This document shows, in pieces, positions 36,238 to 44,693 of a stretch of DNA of 64,000 nucleotides (positions within the stretch are counted from its first letter, which is position 1; each line of letters begins with the position of its first letter). Origin of the DNA: Catalimonadaceae bacterium JC749 (GTDB lineage: Bacteria > Bacteroidota > Bacteroidia > Cytophagales > Cyclobacteriaceae). The position numbers were made by a program, and so were the translations under genes. The notes under the pieces were generated by a model. That model saw nothing but the letters and a program-made list of their open reading frames with translations. It was not told the origin of the DNA and ran no database searches. The stretch lies in NCBI GenBank assembly GCA_021730635.1, contig JAJNNC010000013.1, forward strand, positions 62,001 to 126,000, written 5' to 3'.

Positions 36238-37083
36238 CTAAGCGCCTACTTCAACAGGTGCACCCACCAGGTTTCCCCACTCTGTCCAGGAACCATCATA
36301 GTTTCTGACATTGGGGTATCCTAACAGATATTTCATCACAAACCAGGAGTGGCTGGAGCGCTCCCCGATGCGGCAGTAGGCAATCACATCTTTATCGGCT
36401 GTCACCCCTTTTCCTTCATACAGGGATTTTAACTCATCATAGCTTTTGAAGGTGCCGTCATCATTGCAAGCCATCCCCCAACCGATATTTTTGGCACCCG
36501 GGATGTGGCCACCCCGTTGGCAGGTTTCCGGGAGCCCCGGAGGAGAAAGAATTTTGCCAGAAAATTCGTCCGCAGAACGGACATCTACTAAAGCAGTATT
36601 AGAAGACAGGTATACCTGTTGCACCTGCGGCAGGAAGGCACGAAGCGACAAGTCAGGTTCTTTAGCCTGATAGTTGGTTTGCTTTTTGGCAGGAGTATCC
36701 TGGCTCATTTCACGTCCTTCGGCCAGCCATTTCTTACGGCCACCGTCCATGATACGGACATCTTTGTGGCCATAGATTTTCATTTGCCAAAAGGCCCAGG
36801 CAGCAAACCAGTTGTTGTTGTCTCCATAGAGAATGAGGGTTGTATCATTAGAGATACCACTGTTGCTGAGTAATTTTTCCAGCGAAGACTTTTTGATAAT
36901 GTCACGCTGTACCGTATCGCATAACTGGGTTTGCCAATTCCAGCCTATGGCTCCAGGTACATGTCCTTCTTCATAGGCTTTGGTGTCTACATCCACCTCG
37001 GCAATAATTACATTGGGGTCATTTTTGTGCTCATTAACCCAATCAGTTGAAACGAGCACTTCCGGATTTGCAAAATTTGTCAT
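36238..37083 (-). CDS. Thiosulfate sulfurtransferase (tandem rhodanese domains)
   Basis: A cytoplasmic enzyme that moves a sulfane sulfur from thiosulfate to cyanide or another thiol. The start at 37083 is chosen because an AGGAGG Shine-Dalgarno lies just upstream (rare in this window) and the protein then starts with MTNFANPEVLVSTDWV. An upstream extension to 37179 has no rhodanese similarity. The inactive N-terminal rhodanese domain is about residues 1-135. The active C-terminal one carries C237 in AYCRIGERSSHSW, the same loop as in mycobacterial CysA/SseA-type enzymes. At 281 residues the length is typical. It is followed by a 67-residue gene in the same transcript. Confidence 0.92.
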   Translation of the reverse strand: MTNFANPEVLVSTDWVNEHKNDPNVIIAEVDVDTKAYEEGHVPGAIGWNWQTQLCDTVQRDIIKKSSLEKLLSNSGISNDTTLILYGDNNNWFAAWAFWQMKIYGHKDVRIMDGGRKKWLAEGREMSQDTPAKKQTNYQAKEPDLSLRAFLPQVQQVYLSSNTALVDVRSADEFSGKILSPPGLPETCQRGGHIPGAKNIGWGMACNDDGTFKSYDELKSLYEGKGVTADKDVIAYCRIGERSSHSWFVMKYLLGYPNVRNYDGSWTEWGNLVGAPVEVGA

Positions 37084-37128
37084 GATCGAAGCCTCCTTTC
37101 TTTTTTGGTGAGAAGAGTGATTTGCTAG

Positions 37129-37143
37129 AATAGAAATTCTATT
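37129..37143 (-). promoter_or_regulatory. Palindrome upstream of the sulfurtransferase gene
   Basis: AATAGAAATTCTATT is a 15-base palindrome around one central base, 46 bases upstream of the chosen start. It could be an operator. No matching regulator is seen in the window, so the role is open. Confidence 0.35.
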
Positions 37144-37299
37144 TCTAATATCTACAATATATGGGCAATAGGCAAGCAATTGGTGCCGAATATCTGGCCC
37201 GGGCTCCCATTAGGCTGAGATTTAAATGATTGTAAAAGAATCGCTTAAGTTTGACAACGATTCAAAAGATTATTTTGTATAGTAAATCAAGGTTGAGTC

Positions 37300-37366
37300 A
37301 ACCCCACCAGTCTTCTCCTTCCACCAGATAACTTTTCAGGAGGTCTTCGTTGCGTTCAATACCCAG
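37300..37366 (-). pseudogene. Duplicated 3'-end fragment of the enolase-superfamily gene
   Basis: These 67 bases match 38363-38429 at 64 positions and in the same orientation. They encode the last residues of the neighbouring enolase-family protein (ERNEDLLKSYLVEGEDWWG and stop), with the frame intact. Nothing else of the gene is present. The fragment marks one end of the roughly 1-kb stretch that carries the DUF433/DUF5615 pair, so it is either a scar of insertion or a leftover of a lost paralogue. Confidence 0.9.
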
Positions 37367-37442
37367 ATGAATCTTTGAGAAAGCTGTCCACTGAAGCTTA
37401 ACCAAGAATTATCCGTATATTTGAAAAAGATCACGCCTAATT

Positions 37443-37682
37443 ATGGAAGATACAAAGCTAATTTCTCGTATTACAATCAATCCAGGCATTTGTCACGGAA
37501 AGCCAACTATCAGGGGCTTGCGGTATCCAGTGGAAAATATGTTGGAATTAATGGCTGCCGGAATGACCTTTGAAGAAATTCTTGCCGATTATCCTGATTT
37601 AGAGAAAGACGATCTGCTAGCTTGCCTAGCTTATGCTGTAGAAGTGACTAAAACTAAGGCAATTTACCCCTTGGCATCTTGA
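37443..37682 (+). CDS. DUF433-family antitoxin
   Basis: A 79-residue protein with the DUF433 pattern: RITINPGICHGKPTIRGLRYPVENMLEL, then MAAGMTFEEILADYPDLEKDDLLACLAYA, a winged or ribbon-like helix-turn-helix. DUF433 proteins are antitoxins paired with PIN-like DUF5615 toxins. The toxin reading frame starts on the overlapping bases (37679), as expected, but it is broken. The antitoxin itself looks intact. Confidence 0.88.
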   Translation: MEDTKLISRITINPGICHGKPTIRGLRYPVENMLELMAAGMTFEEILADYPDLEKDDLLACLAYAVEVTKTKAIYPLAS

Positions 37683-38289
37683 GATTTTTGTTGGATGCAC
37701 AATTGCCAAAATCGCTGGCAGATTGGCTAAAAGCTAAGGGGCATGATGCGGTTCATACCTTAGAACTTCCCCGTGCCAATAACAGTGATGACAAAGAAAT
37801 CATTGACAAAGCTGATCAGGAAGATCGAGTAGTCGTTTCAAAGGATAGTGATTTCTAAATTACCTTCTATTAATACCACATAAGTTTTAATAAATTGTAT
37901 AAATAGAAGTGCGAAGGCCCGAGCAAAATCGCGGAGGATGTGAAAGCTATGTGGGAGGAATGATATTTTGCTCAAGATTTTTGGAGACTTTTCATCGATC
38001 GCCGGGCGACCCCGTGGAAAAGTCTCAATAAAAATTAGAAAACACGCTATTTTATAGTTCTTGATTTGTCATAAAATCAGCAATCTTCCATAAAATAGGT
38101 TAAGCATTACTGTTTAACCTATCTGGTACAAGAGGAAGACCCAGAAGAATACTAATAGTTAAAACTGGAAATATTAAAAACTCAGCATTGATCCGCCTTT
38201 TCGAACGTAATATTGAAAGTATTGAGAAGTTATTTGTGCATCATGTGCTGATTGAAATCAATCAAGTTCATTTGATTGTTCATGCTTAA
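37679..38289 (+). pseudogene. DUF5615 PIN-like toxin gene interrupted by insertion
   Basis: The N-terminal part (37679-37858) starts with a TTG that overlaps the antitoxin stop and reads LRFLLDAQLPKSLADWLKAK... to VVVSKDSDF then stop. The C-terminal part resumes at about 38116 in another frame: SGTRGRPRRILIVKTGNI...LFVHHVLIEINQVHLIVHA and stop at 38289. Together they match a DUF5615-type ribonuclease of about 110 residues, with key acids in LLDAQ and SKDSDF. About 250-260 bases of unrelated, structured DNA separate the halves. The toxin is therefore surely inactive, while the antitoxin remains. Confidence 0.85.
37859..38122. repeat. Structured inserted element with three inverted repeats
   Basis: The DNA that splits the toxin gene has three perfect inverted repeats: GAGCAAAAT (37921-37929) with ATTTTGCTC (37965-37973); GAGACTTTTC (37984-37993) with GAAAAGTCTC (38017-38026); and ATAGGTTAA (38095-38103) with TTAACCTAT (38114-38122). 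The second loop holds GGGCGACCCCGT (38004-38015), a 12-mer found twice more at 63581-63620. No open frame is present. It may be a small non-autonomous transposable element or a REP-like sequence. The exact ends and target duplication are not clear. Confidence 0.6.
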
Positions 38290-38360
38290 TATACTAATTT
38301 CCTTTTTCTACCTTTGCCTGTTTCATTAGAAGATCATTATCAGGATTCTAATTAATCCTA

Positions 38361-39629
38361 TTAACCCCACCAGTCTTCTCCTTCCACTAGATAACTTTTC
38401 AGGAGGTCTTCGTTGAGTTCAATACCAAGCCCTGGCCTTTCCGTCAACTGTAGGTATCCGTCCTTGACCATTTCTTTGTCGTATCCCAACACATCGGGAT
38501 CTCCATTCACCCCTTTTCCGGCCTGGTTGATAGGATTCATGATAAACACTTCATGACCCAGAAATTCACGTACGGAGGCTGCCAAGTTAGCCGAGGCAAT
38601 GGTGGCGATAGGACCAGCCACATTGTGCGTGGCCACCGGGATATAGTAGAGTTCCGCCAGATCGGCTATTTTCTTGGCTTCCAGCAACCCGCCGCTCATG
38701 GCTACATCGATCTCAATCATGTTCACCCCCTGGTTCACAATAAAAGGTCTGAAATCATCTCGTCCGTATAAGTTTTCACCGGTAAGAATGGGTGCCGGAG
38801 ATTGCTCGGTGAGTTTCACCCATTGTTCGTTAAAAGCAATAGGCAAAGGATCCTCTATCCACCAGGGTTGGATGGGAGCCACGGCCCTTGCCAGCCGTAA
38901 CGCACTGTCAAAATCGAACTCCCAATGGCAATGTACCGCAATATCAAATTCCCAGCCAACGGCTTCCCTGAGGTTGGCATACCCCTGCGCGTTTCTGTCC
39001 ACTTCCAGGTTGGAGAGACGACGGTTGTCCAGGGCATTCCAGGGCTGGTCTCTGAGAATATTCACTTTGGCAGCCGTCCAGCCTCTTTCTCTCATGCGTT
39101 CGGCAAAAGCTTCACAGGATTCTTTGTTCTGCATATCTTCCGGGCCAGTAGAAACGTAAGCGCGCACCTGATCAACATGGGAACCGCCTCCCAGAATTTT
39201 ATGTACGGGCTGACCGGTAATTTTACCGATAATATCCCACAGGGCTATCTCTACACCTGTGATAGCATGGGTGGCCACCCCATGATTGCCTCCATAATAG
39301 GAGGTACGAGTACTCATTTTAAAAACCAGATATTCCAGATCCAGGGGATCCTGCCCCATCAGAATAGGCTTGCATACATTGAGCACCACATCTTTGGCAC
39401 CCAGGCCATTTTCATCATGATGGCATTCGCCAATGCCTACAATGCCAGCATCGGTCTCAATTTTCACCAGCGGACTTACCCGGAAATTTAACTTGGTGCG
39501 GATGCATTTCACATCTGTGATCTTTACTTTTTTTCGGTCGATAGCAGCTAAAAGATCAAAATAGGGCATACAGGAGGCCACTGGCATAGCCAGCGCCAGG
39601 TTCTTTAAAAACTGACGACGATGCATCAT
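38361..39629 (-). CDS. Exported enolase-superfamily (galactonate dehydratase-like) protein
   Basis: A 422-residue member of the mandelate racemase/enolase superfamily, whose members remove or shift protons next to a sugar-acid carboxylate. The signal is twin-arginine type (HRRQFLKN) and may be lipidated at VASC. Residues H233 (HCHWEF), E259 (WIEDP) and E285 (TGEN) are spaced 26 and 26 apart, like the metal ligands D183, E209 and E235 of D-galactonate dehydratase; H235 and H335 match the catalytic histidines. The first ligand is His in place of Asp. Export of such an enzyme suggests processing of sugar acids in the periplasm. The last 67 bases are duplicated at 37300-37366. Confidence 0.88.
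   Translation of the reverse strand: MMHRRQFLKNLALAMPVASCMPYFDLLAAIDRKKVKITDVKCIRTKLNFRVSPLVKIETDAGIVGIGECHHDENGLGAKDVVLNVCKPILMGQDPLDLEYLVFKMSTRTSYYGGNHGVATHAITGVEIALWDIIGKITGQPVHKILGGGSHVDQVRAYVSTGPEDMQNKESCEAFAERMRERGWTAAKVNILRDQPWNALDNRRLSNLEVDRNAQGYANLREAVGWEFDIAVHCHWEFDFDSALRLARAVAPIQPWWIEDPLPIAFNEQWVKLTEQSPAPILTGENLYGRDDFRPFIVNQGVNMIEIDVAMSGGLLEAKKIADLAELYYIPVATHNVAGPIATIASANLAASVREFLGHEVFIMNPINQAGKGVNGDPDVLGYDKEMVKDGYLQLTERPGLGIELNEDLLKSYLVEGEDWWG
38363..38429 (-). repeat. Direct repeat, intact copy at end of enolase gene
   Basis: Second copy of the 67-base repeat found at 37300-37366, with three differences. This copy is the real 3' end of the enolase-superfamily gene. The two copies bracket the toxin-antitoxin stretch. 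Confidence 0.9.
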
Positions 39630-39755
39630 GGATGGTTTAGGTATGGAAATTGGTTTAATACAATCAAAATATAAGTATTTAAAGAGAGATCATGCTTATG
39701 CATTATCAATTATGCAGTTTGTTTCCTGCTCATCGAAAGGGATAATGATAAACTA

Positions 39756-40625
39756 TTACTCTTTCAAACCTTTCAGATAGGCCACAGACTTAGGAACCTG
39801 TTGGCTATACCAGGGACTTTCATCTTCAATGAAATAATGCTGGATGCCCGCTTTCTTAGCCGCTTTCAGTACAGCTGGAATATCAATCTGACCGGTACCC
39901 AGTACAACATCGTTTTCTATGGGTGTGCCACCGGAAAAGTCACCTTTGACGCCCTTACGCAAATCTTTCAGGTGCATTAGTTTCCAGCGATTCCCATATT
40001 TGTTTAATAGAGCCACCGGGTCCTGACCGGGATGTACGGTCCATAAAATATCCATTTCAAAAGAAACATATTCCGGGTTTGTATTTTCTGCGATGTAGTC
40101 AAAGAGGGTACCATTTTTATAAGGTCTGAACTCATAGCCGTGGTTGTGGTAGCAGAATGTCAGGCCATTTTCTTTCAACACTTTACCTACCCTGTTAAAA
40201 TCTTTCACTGCTCTTTTGGCGTCATCAAGGGTAAATTCATCACCTTCATGAGGAATCCAGGCCACCATCACATAAGAGGCTCCCATGATTTTGGCTTTGC
40301 GGGCAATGTCTTCAGGATTCTTGACGATATCTTCGTAACCGGCACCTACAGAAGGTGCTTTGATGCCTCTGTCATCTAACATTTTTTTAAATTCTTCGGT
40401 CGTGAAGCCATAAGGGCTGACGCCACATTCTATTTCCGTAAAACCCAGATCCCGAATAGTATCCAGGGTCGCTTCCACTCCTTTTTCAAAACTGAACCGG
40501 AAGGTGTAAGCCTGAACGCCAGGCATCTGTGGAAATAAAGGCTGGCCGGATTGTGCCAAAATTTCAGGCAGGTATAGCCATAAAGCAAACAGGAGCGAAC
40601 TCCCGGTGATGAGTAGTTTCTTCAT
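39756..40625 (-). CDS. Exported sugar phosphate isomerase/epimerase-like TIM barrel protein
   Basis: A 289-residue protein of the xylose isomerase-like (AP endonuclease 2) family with a Sec signal (ending ILAQ). The barrel has FTEIECGVSPYGFT, VMVAWIPHEGDEFT, FCYHNHGYEFRPY, FEMDILWTVHPGQDP, MHLKDL and YFIEDESPW, which supply the usual His, Glu and Asp residues for a metal. Members of this family with signal peptides are common in Bacteroidota and are thought to act on sugars or sugar derivatives in the periplasm. The gene is next to, and in the same direction as, the exported enolase-family gene, so the two may work in one pathway. Confidence 0.88.
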   Translation of the reverse strand: MKKLLITGSSLLFALWLYLPEILAQSGQPLFPQMPGVQAYTFRFSFEKGVEATLDTIRDLGFTEIECGVSPYGFTTEEFKKMLDDRGIKAPSVGAGYEDIVKNPEDIARKAKIMGASYVMVAWIPHEGDEFTLDDAKRAVKDFNRVGKVLKENGLTFCYHNHGYEFRPYKNGTLFDYIAENTNPEYVSFEMDILWTVHPGQDPVALLNKYGNRWKLMHLKDLRKGVKGDFSGGTPIENDVVLGTGQIDIPAVLKAAKKAGIQHYFIEDESPWYSQQVPKSVAYLKGLKE

Positions 40626-40869
40626 AGTTTGTGTATCAGTAGAAAATGATCAAGTTACTAATTTATAGAAACCTTCTTTCAAACAAAGAGCGCTCTCTAT
40701 TTTTTATCTTCTTTTTCACCTTACCTGGTAGGGTAGAAAAAATGAGCAGAGTTTCTACTGACAATTATCAAACTCCTTTGCAAGAGGCCGCGAATAGTTT
40801 TATTTTCACCAAAACAAATAGTCAGGGCTCGTTCATGCATTTCAGGTCACGCAACCATTGAGTAAGTAT

Positions 40870-42000
40870 ATGAAAATAACAACCTATCTTATTTTTTTTC
40901 TCACTGTCAGCCTTTTGTTGGGGGGCTGTCAATCGGCAGAGGAAAGCCAGAATCAAACAGAGGATACCGGACCCGGTTTTGATTCTTTTACCCTTCACAG
41001 AGGCACCAACATCGCTCACTGGCTTTCGCAAAGTGACCAGCGGGGGGAAGCCAGAAGAAATTTCTTTCAGCAAAAAGATGTGCAATACCTGGCCGATCTG
41101 GGGTTTGATCACCTGCGGATACCCATAGACGAGGAACAGATGTTTGATGAGCAGGGTCAGAAAGAAGGGGAGGCTTTCGAGCTGCTCCATCAAGCGCTTC
41201 AGTGGTGCCAGGAAAGTGGTCTGCGGGTCATTGTGGATTTGCATATCCTTCGTTCTCACCACTTTAATGAAGACGAGAAGCCCTTGTGGACAGATCCGGC
41301 AGCCCAGGAAACCTTCCTAGACCTCTGGCGGGCTTTGTCTGGGGAGCTTCAGCAGTATCCCACCGGGATGGTGGCGTATGAACTCATGAACGAACCGGTC
41401 GCCGACGATCCGGAAGAATGGAATCAGCTGGTGGCCAGAGCTGTGGAGGTGATCCGGGGGCTGGAACCGGAAAGAGTACTGGTGATCGGTTCCAATCGCT
41501 GGCAGTCGGCCCAAACCTTTGATCAGTTGAAGGTGCCTGCCAACGACGATCATATTCTATTAAGCTATCATTTTTATGAGCCTTTTTTACTTACCCACTA
41601 TCAGGCCAGCTGGACAGACCTGGCTACGTATGAGGGACCTGTGCATTATCCTGGCATGTCGGTGACGGAGGAAGAGTTCAATCAGTTGTCGCCGGAGCAA
41701 CAGGCTATGATCGCAGAAAGAAGGCAAACCTATCACCGGGATACGCTGGAAAAGATGATGGAAAAACCGATCAGGGTAGCAAAATCTCTCAATTTGCCCC
41801 TATATTGTGGCGAATGGGGTGTGGTGGACAATGCCCCTGCACAGGATCGTCTTCGCTGGTATGAAGATATGGTTCAGATTTTTGAGAAAAACGATATTGC
41901 ATACGCCAACTGGAATTATAAAAGTGACAACTTTGGACTGGTCAGGGGGGATGGACAGCCCGTAGATGCCCTGATCAGCATTGTCGCAGACAAACCTTGA
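40870..42000 (+). CDS. GH5-family glycosidase, lipoprotein
   Basis: A retaining (beta/alpha)8 glycosidase. The ATG at 40870 gives a lipoprotein signal (LLGGC); a TTG 12 bases earlier is less likely. GH5 residues: FDHLRIPIDE (strand 2 Arg), VIVDLHILRSH, acid/base E175 in ELMNEP, LSYHFYEPFLLTHY, and nucleophile E315 in YCGEWGV, with a closing Trp in YANWNYK. It is a separate protein from the Tat-exported GH5 at 34603. A divergent promoter region of about 240 bases separates it from the isomerase-like gene. It is followed closely by the M20 gene. Confidence 0.92.
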   Translation: MKITTYLIFFLTVSLLLGGCQSAEESQNQTEDTGPGFDSFTLHRGTNIAHWLSQSDQRGEARRNFFQQKDVQYLADLGFDHLRIPIDEEQMFDEQGQKEGEAFELLHQALQWCQESGLRVIVDLHILRSHHFNEDEKPLWTDPAAQETFLDLWRALSGELQQYPTGMVAYELMNEPVADDPEEWNQLVARAVEVIRGLEPERVLVIGSNRWQSAQTFDQLKVPANDDHILLSYHFYEPFLLTHYQASWTDLATYEGPVHYPGMSVTEEEFNQLSPEQQAMIAERRQTYHRDTLEKMMEKPIRVAKSLNLPLYCGEWGVVDNAPAQDRLRWYEDMVQIFEKNDIAYANWNYKSDNFGLVRGDGQPVDALISIVADKP

Positions 42001-42030
42001 GGGGCTGTATTGTTGAAATTGATGATCCTT

Positions 42031-43353
42031 ATGAAAAGACTGTATCTGTTATTTTACCTTAGCCTCGTATCGGTGTTATCCAATGCGCAGTCTCCGGTGA
42101 TGGAAAAGGTATCCTTGTTTACCCATCAACAATATGCTTCACTGGAAGCCTTATACAAACATTTGCATCAGCACCCGGAACTATCGCTGAAGGAGGAAAA
42201 AACGGCCCGGCTGATGGCAGATACCCTAAAAAACTTGGGCTTTACCGTGCAGGAAGGAATTGGAGGGTACGGCCTGGTCGGGGTAATAAAAAATGGGGAC
42301 GGTCCAACCGTTCTGATACGGGCCGATATGGATGCGCTTCCGCTGGAGGAAAAAACCGGACTGCCTTATGCCAGCACCGCCAAAGGGATTAATCCTGCGG
42401 GGGAGGAAGTGTCGGTGATGCATGCCTGTGGGCATGATATTCATATGACGGTGTTTGTGGGAACCGCTCTGGCCCTGGTAGCGCATAAAAATCAATGGAA
42501 AGGGACCTTGGTGATGGTGGCACAACCTGCGGAAGAAAATGGGTTGGGGGCTGATCTCATGTTCAAAGCAGGCTTGTACGATAAAATACCCCCACCAGAC
42601 TATGCCATCGCATTGCATGACAACGCTTCGCTTCCTGCCGGGAAGGTGGGCTATCGGGCAGGTGCTTTTATGGCCAGTGTGGATATGATGGACATCAGGG
42701 TATTCGGCGAAGGCGGTCATGGTGCGGCCCCTCATACTACCATTGATCCTATCGTATTGAGTGCTGCCATGATCAATACATTTCAGACCATAGTGAGCCG
42801 GGAAATCAATCCTATCGAACCCGCCGTCGTCACGGTAGGCTCTATTCATGGTGGCACGGTGCATAATATCATTCCGGATGAGGTCAGGATGCAGCTCACT
42901 TTGCGCTCTTATTCACAAGAGGTAAGGAACCAGACTATCGCGGCCATCCGGCGGATCACAAAAAATATGGCACTGATGGCCGGGTTGCCCGAAGATAAGG
43001 TTCCGGTGATCAGTATCCGTGACCCGCAAACGCCCGCTACCATCAATGACGTAGCCCTTACCGAACGATTGGTAGAGGTATTCAGGACTAACTTGGGAGC
43101 GGACAATGTAGTGGAAATGCCACCCAATATGGTGGGAGAAGATTTCAGCCGTTTTGGCCTGCAGGATCAGAAAGTGCCCATTTGCATGTTCTGGCTGGGA
43201 GCGGTAGATCCAGCACTGGTACGGCAGACAGAGGAAGAAGGGATAGACCTACCCTCCCTGCATTCCCCTTATTTTGCCCCTTTGCCTGAGCCTACAATCA
43301 AGACAGGCATAAAAGCCATGAGTGCTGCCGCGCTGTCGCTTTTTGGCAAATAA
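42031..43353 (+). CDS. Exported M20D-family amidohydrolase
   Basis: A zinc-type aminoacylase/amidohydrolase related to hippurate and IAA-amino acid hydrolases. The ATG at 42031 gives a Sec signal (MKRLYLLFYLSLVSV, ending NAQ); in-frame TTG at 42010 and ATG at 42022 are possible but give a longer N-terminus. The metal-site motifs are HACGHDIHM, AQPAEENGLGADLM, and GEGGHGAAPH (dimerisation-domain His). The C-terminal MVGEDFSRFG holds another ligand. It follows the GH5 gene by 30 bases, in the same direction. It probably frees an amino acid or acyl group from an N-linked conjugate. Confidence 0.92.
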   Translation: MKRLYLLFYLSLVSVLSNAQSPVMEKVSLFTHQQYASLEALYKHLHQHPELSLKEEKTARLMADTLKNLGFTVQEGIGGYGLVGVIKNGDGPTVLIRADMDALPLEEKTGLPYASTAKGINPAGEEVSVMHACGHDIHMTVFVGTALALVAHKNQWKGTLVMVAQPAEENGLGADLMFKAGLYDKIPPPDYAIALHDNASLPAGKVGYRAGAFMASVDMMDIRVFGEGGHGAAPHTTIDPIVLSAAMINTFQTIVSREINPIEPAVVTVGSIHGGTVHNIIPDEVRMQLTLRSYSQEVRNQTIAAIRRITKNMALMAGLPEDKVPVISIRDPQTPATINDVALTERLVEVFRTNLGADNVVEMPPNMVGEDFSRFGLQDQKVPICMFWLGAVDPALVRQTEEEGIDLPSLHSPYFAPLPEPTIKTGIKAMSAAALSLFGK

Positions 43354-43354
43354 A

Positions 43355-43383
43355 AAAAGAGCTGTTTCTGATACAGCTCTTTT
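43355..43383. terminator. Bidirectional rho-independent terminator
   Basis: AAAAGAGCTGT (43355-43365) and ACAGCTCTTTT (43373-43383) are perfect 11-base arms with a 7-base loop. The A- and T-rich ends serve both strands. It lies exactly between the convergent M20 gene (+) and the barrel gene (-). Confidence 0.9.
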
Positions 43384-43391
43384 CATCCTCA

Positions 43392-44525
43392 TTATTCTTC
43401 AAATTGATAGTCAAAGGTGCCGACTTTTTTACTGATTCTCCAAGCCAACCCGGCATTGATCAGATAATCAGCAAAGGCGGCATCACCATGTCTGGGCTCA
43501 CCGGTGAGCTTCTCAGTTTCCAGGTCGGTAACGCTTTGCAGACGGTTTCTAACCAAAGCAACCGGCACATTCAGGCTGATGGTCAAACGATCTCTCATAT
43601 AGCTGATGCCGGGTTCTACGGAAACAACATAGCCCGGACGGCGAAATCCTTCACTACCACCGATCAGGTCTTCAACCGGCACTCCTTCCCAGCGACCTCC
43701 CAGCGAAAAGGCAGCCCCTTGAATGGGCAAGGTGTAGGCAATACCCGCTCTCAAAGCATATTGATCGGGTACCGACATGATAGATTCATTCTGTAAGATT
43801 GGATTCAAGGTTTCCCGGAAGGTACGGGTACCGTTGGTTTCCCGTGGATTGATCAGATAAAAACCATCGGCATAAGCACTCCAGTGGTCTGCCAGAAAAG
43901 CAACGCCCTGAAAATCAATCGTAAGTCCTACTCCTCCGTCTCCGGGTTGTATGGATTGATCCACCGGACGTACTTCTGTTTGTCCTTCCGGTCCTACATT
44001 ATAGAATTCGTCCTTCGCATTATAATCACCGGTGGGTAATTTAATGCCCAGTCCTAATGCCAGGTTTCCTTTCGCACTTTTTTCAGGAGAAAACAGCCAA
44101 TAACCTGCACCTATCCGCATATCGGCCAATCCTTGTGCAAAGGACTTGTGTCTTTCGGTCCGGCCATGTTCATACAGCGAAGAACGGTCGAAATAAACGA
44201 AAGGCAGGGTCATATTAGCATAGAATCTAGTGGCAAAGGCATAGGTCAGGTTGATATCCAGGGCATGGGCAAGATTGACGACCTCGGTGTTATTGGCCAC
44301 CCGGTCGGGTTCTTCCTCTGTTCCTCTGAAATGCCGGAAAGAACGAAAATAACGATAATTACTACTGATCGTCCAGTCACCGGAGGAGAGCATATGGTTT
44401 TGTCCGGCAACGCTGCCACAACTGGAAAAATGCCGAATAGCCACACATCCCTGTGCCGACAGCGGTTGGTTAGCCAGAAAGATCAAAGAGAATAAAGCAA
44501 AGACTGTAAGTATACAAGTTTTCAT
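43392..44525 (-). CDS. Outer-membrane beta-barrel protein (phenol MetA/transporter-like)
   Basis: A 377-residue protein with a Sec signal (ending LSAQ) and two Cys near the mature N-terminus (GCVAIRHFSSCG). The rest alternates amphipathic strands that suit a barrel of about 14-16 strands: WTISSNYRYFRSF, NLTYAFATRFYANMTLPFVYF, GLGIKLPTGDYN, VSVEPGISYMRDRLTISLNVPVAL, and INAGLAWRISKK. This resembles the MetA-pathway transporter-like family of uncharacterised outer-membrane proteins. It is likely a channel, with substrate unknown. Confidence 0.75.
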   Translation of the reverse strand: MKTCILTVFALFSLIFLANQPLSAQGCVAIRHFSSCGSVAGQNHMLSSGDWTISSNYRYFRSFRHFRGTEEEPDRVANNTEVVNLAHALDINLTYAFATRFYANMTLPFVYFDRSSLYEHGRTERHKSFAQGLADMRIGAGYWLFSPEKSAKGNLALGLGIKLPTGDYNAKDEFYNVGPEGQTEVRPVDQSIQPGDGGVGLTIDFQGVAFLADHWSAYADGFYLINPRETNGTRTFRETLNPILQNESIMSVPDQYALRAGIAYTLPIQGAAFSLGGRWEGVPVEDLIGGSEGFRRPGYVVSVEPGISYMRDRLTISLNVPVALVRNRLQSVTDLETEKLTGEPRHGDAAFADYLINAGLAWRISKKVGTFDYQFEE

Positions 44526-44693
44526 GAGTTATCAATTTTAGGTTTATAGAAAATTGGTATCATAAAAATCCAGGACTTACCTGGGGCAGCCCTACATAGC
44601 TATGATTACCAAAGGATATAAATCACTCCCTGCAAAACAGAGATGTCTCACATGGCTGGTTTGCGATAAAAATTTAGAGTGAAATGCAAGCCA

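Noticed and set aside
40646-40861. 71-codon + strand frame between the isomerase-like gene and the GH5 lipoprotein gene
   Set aside because: It fills a divergent promoter region and shows no features beyond a chance hydrophobic stretch.
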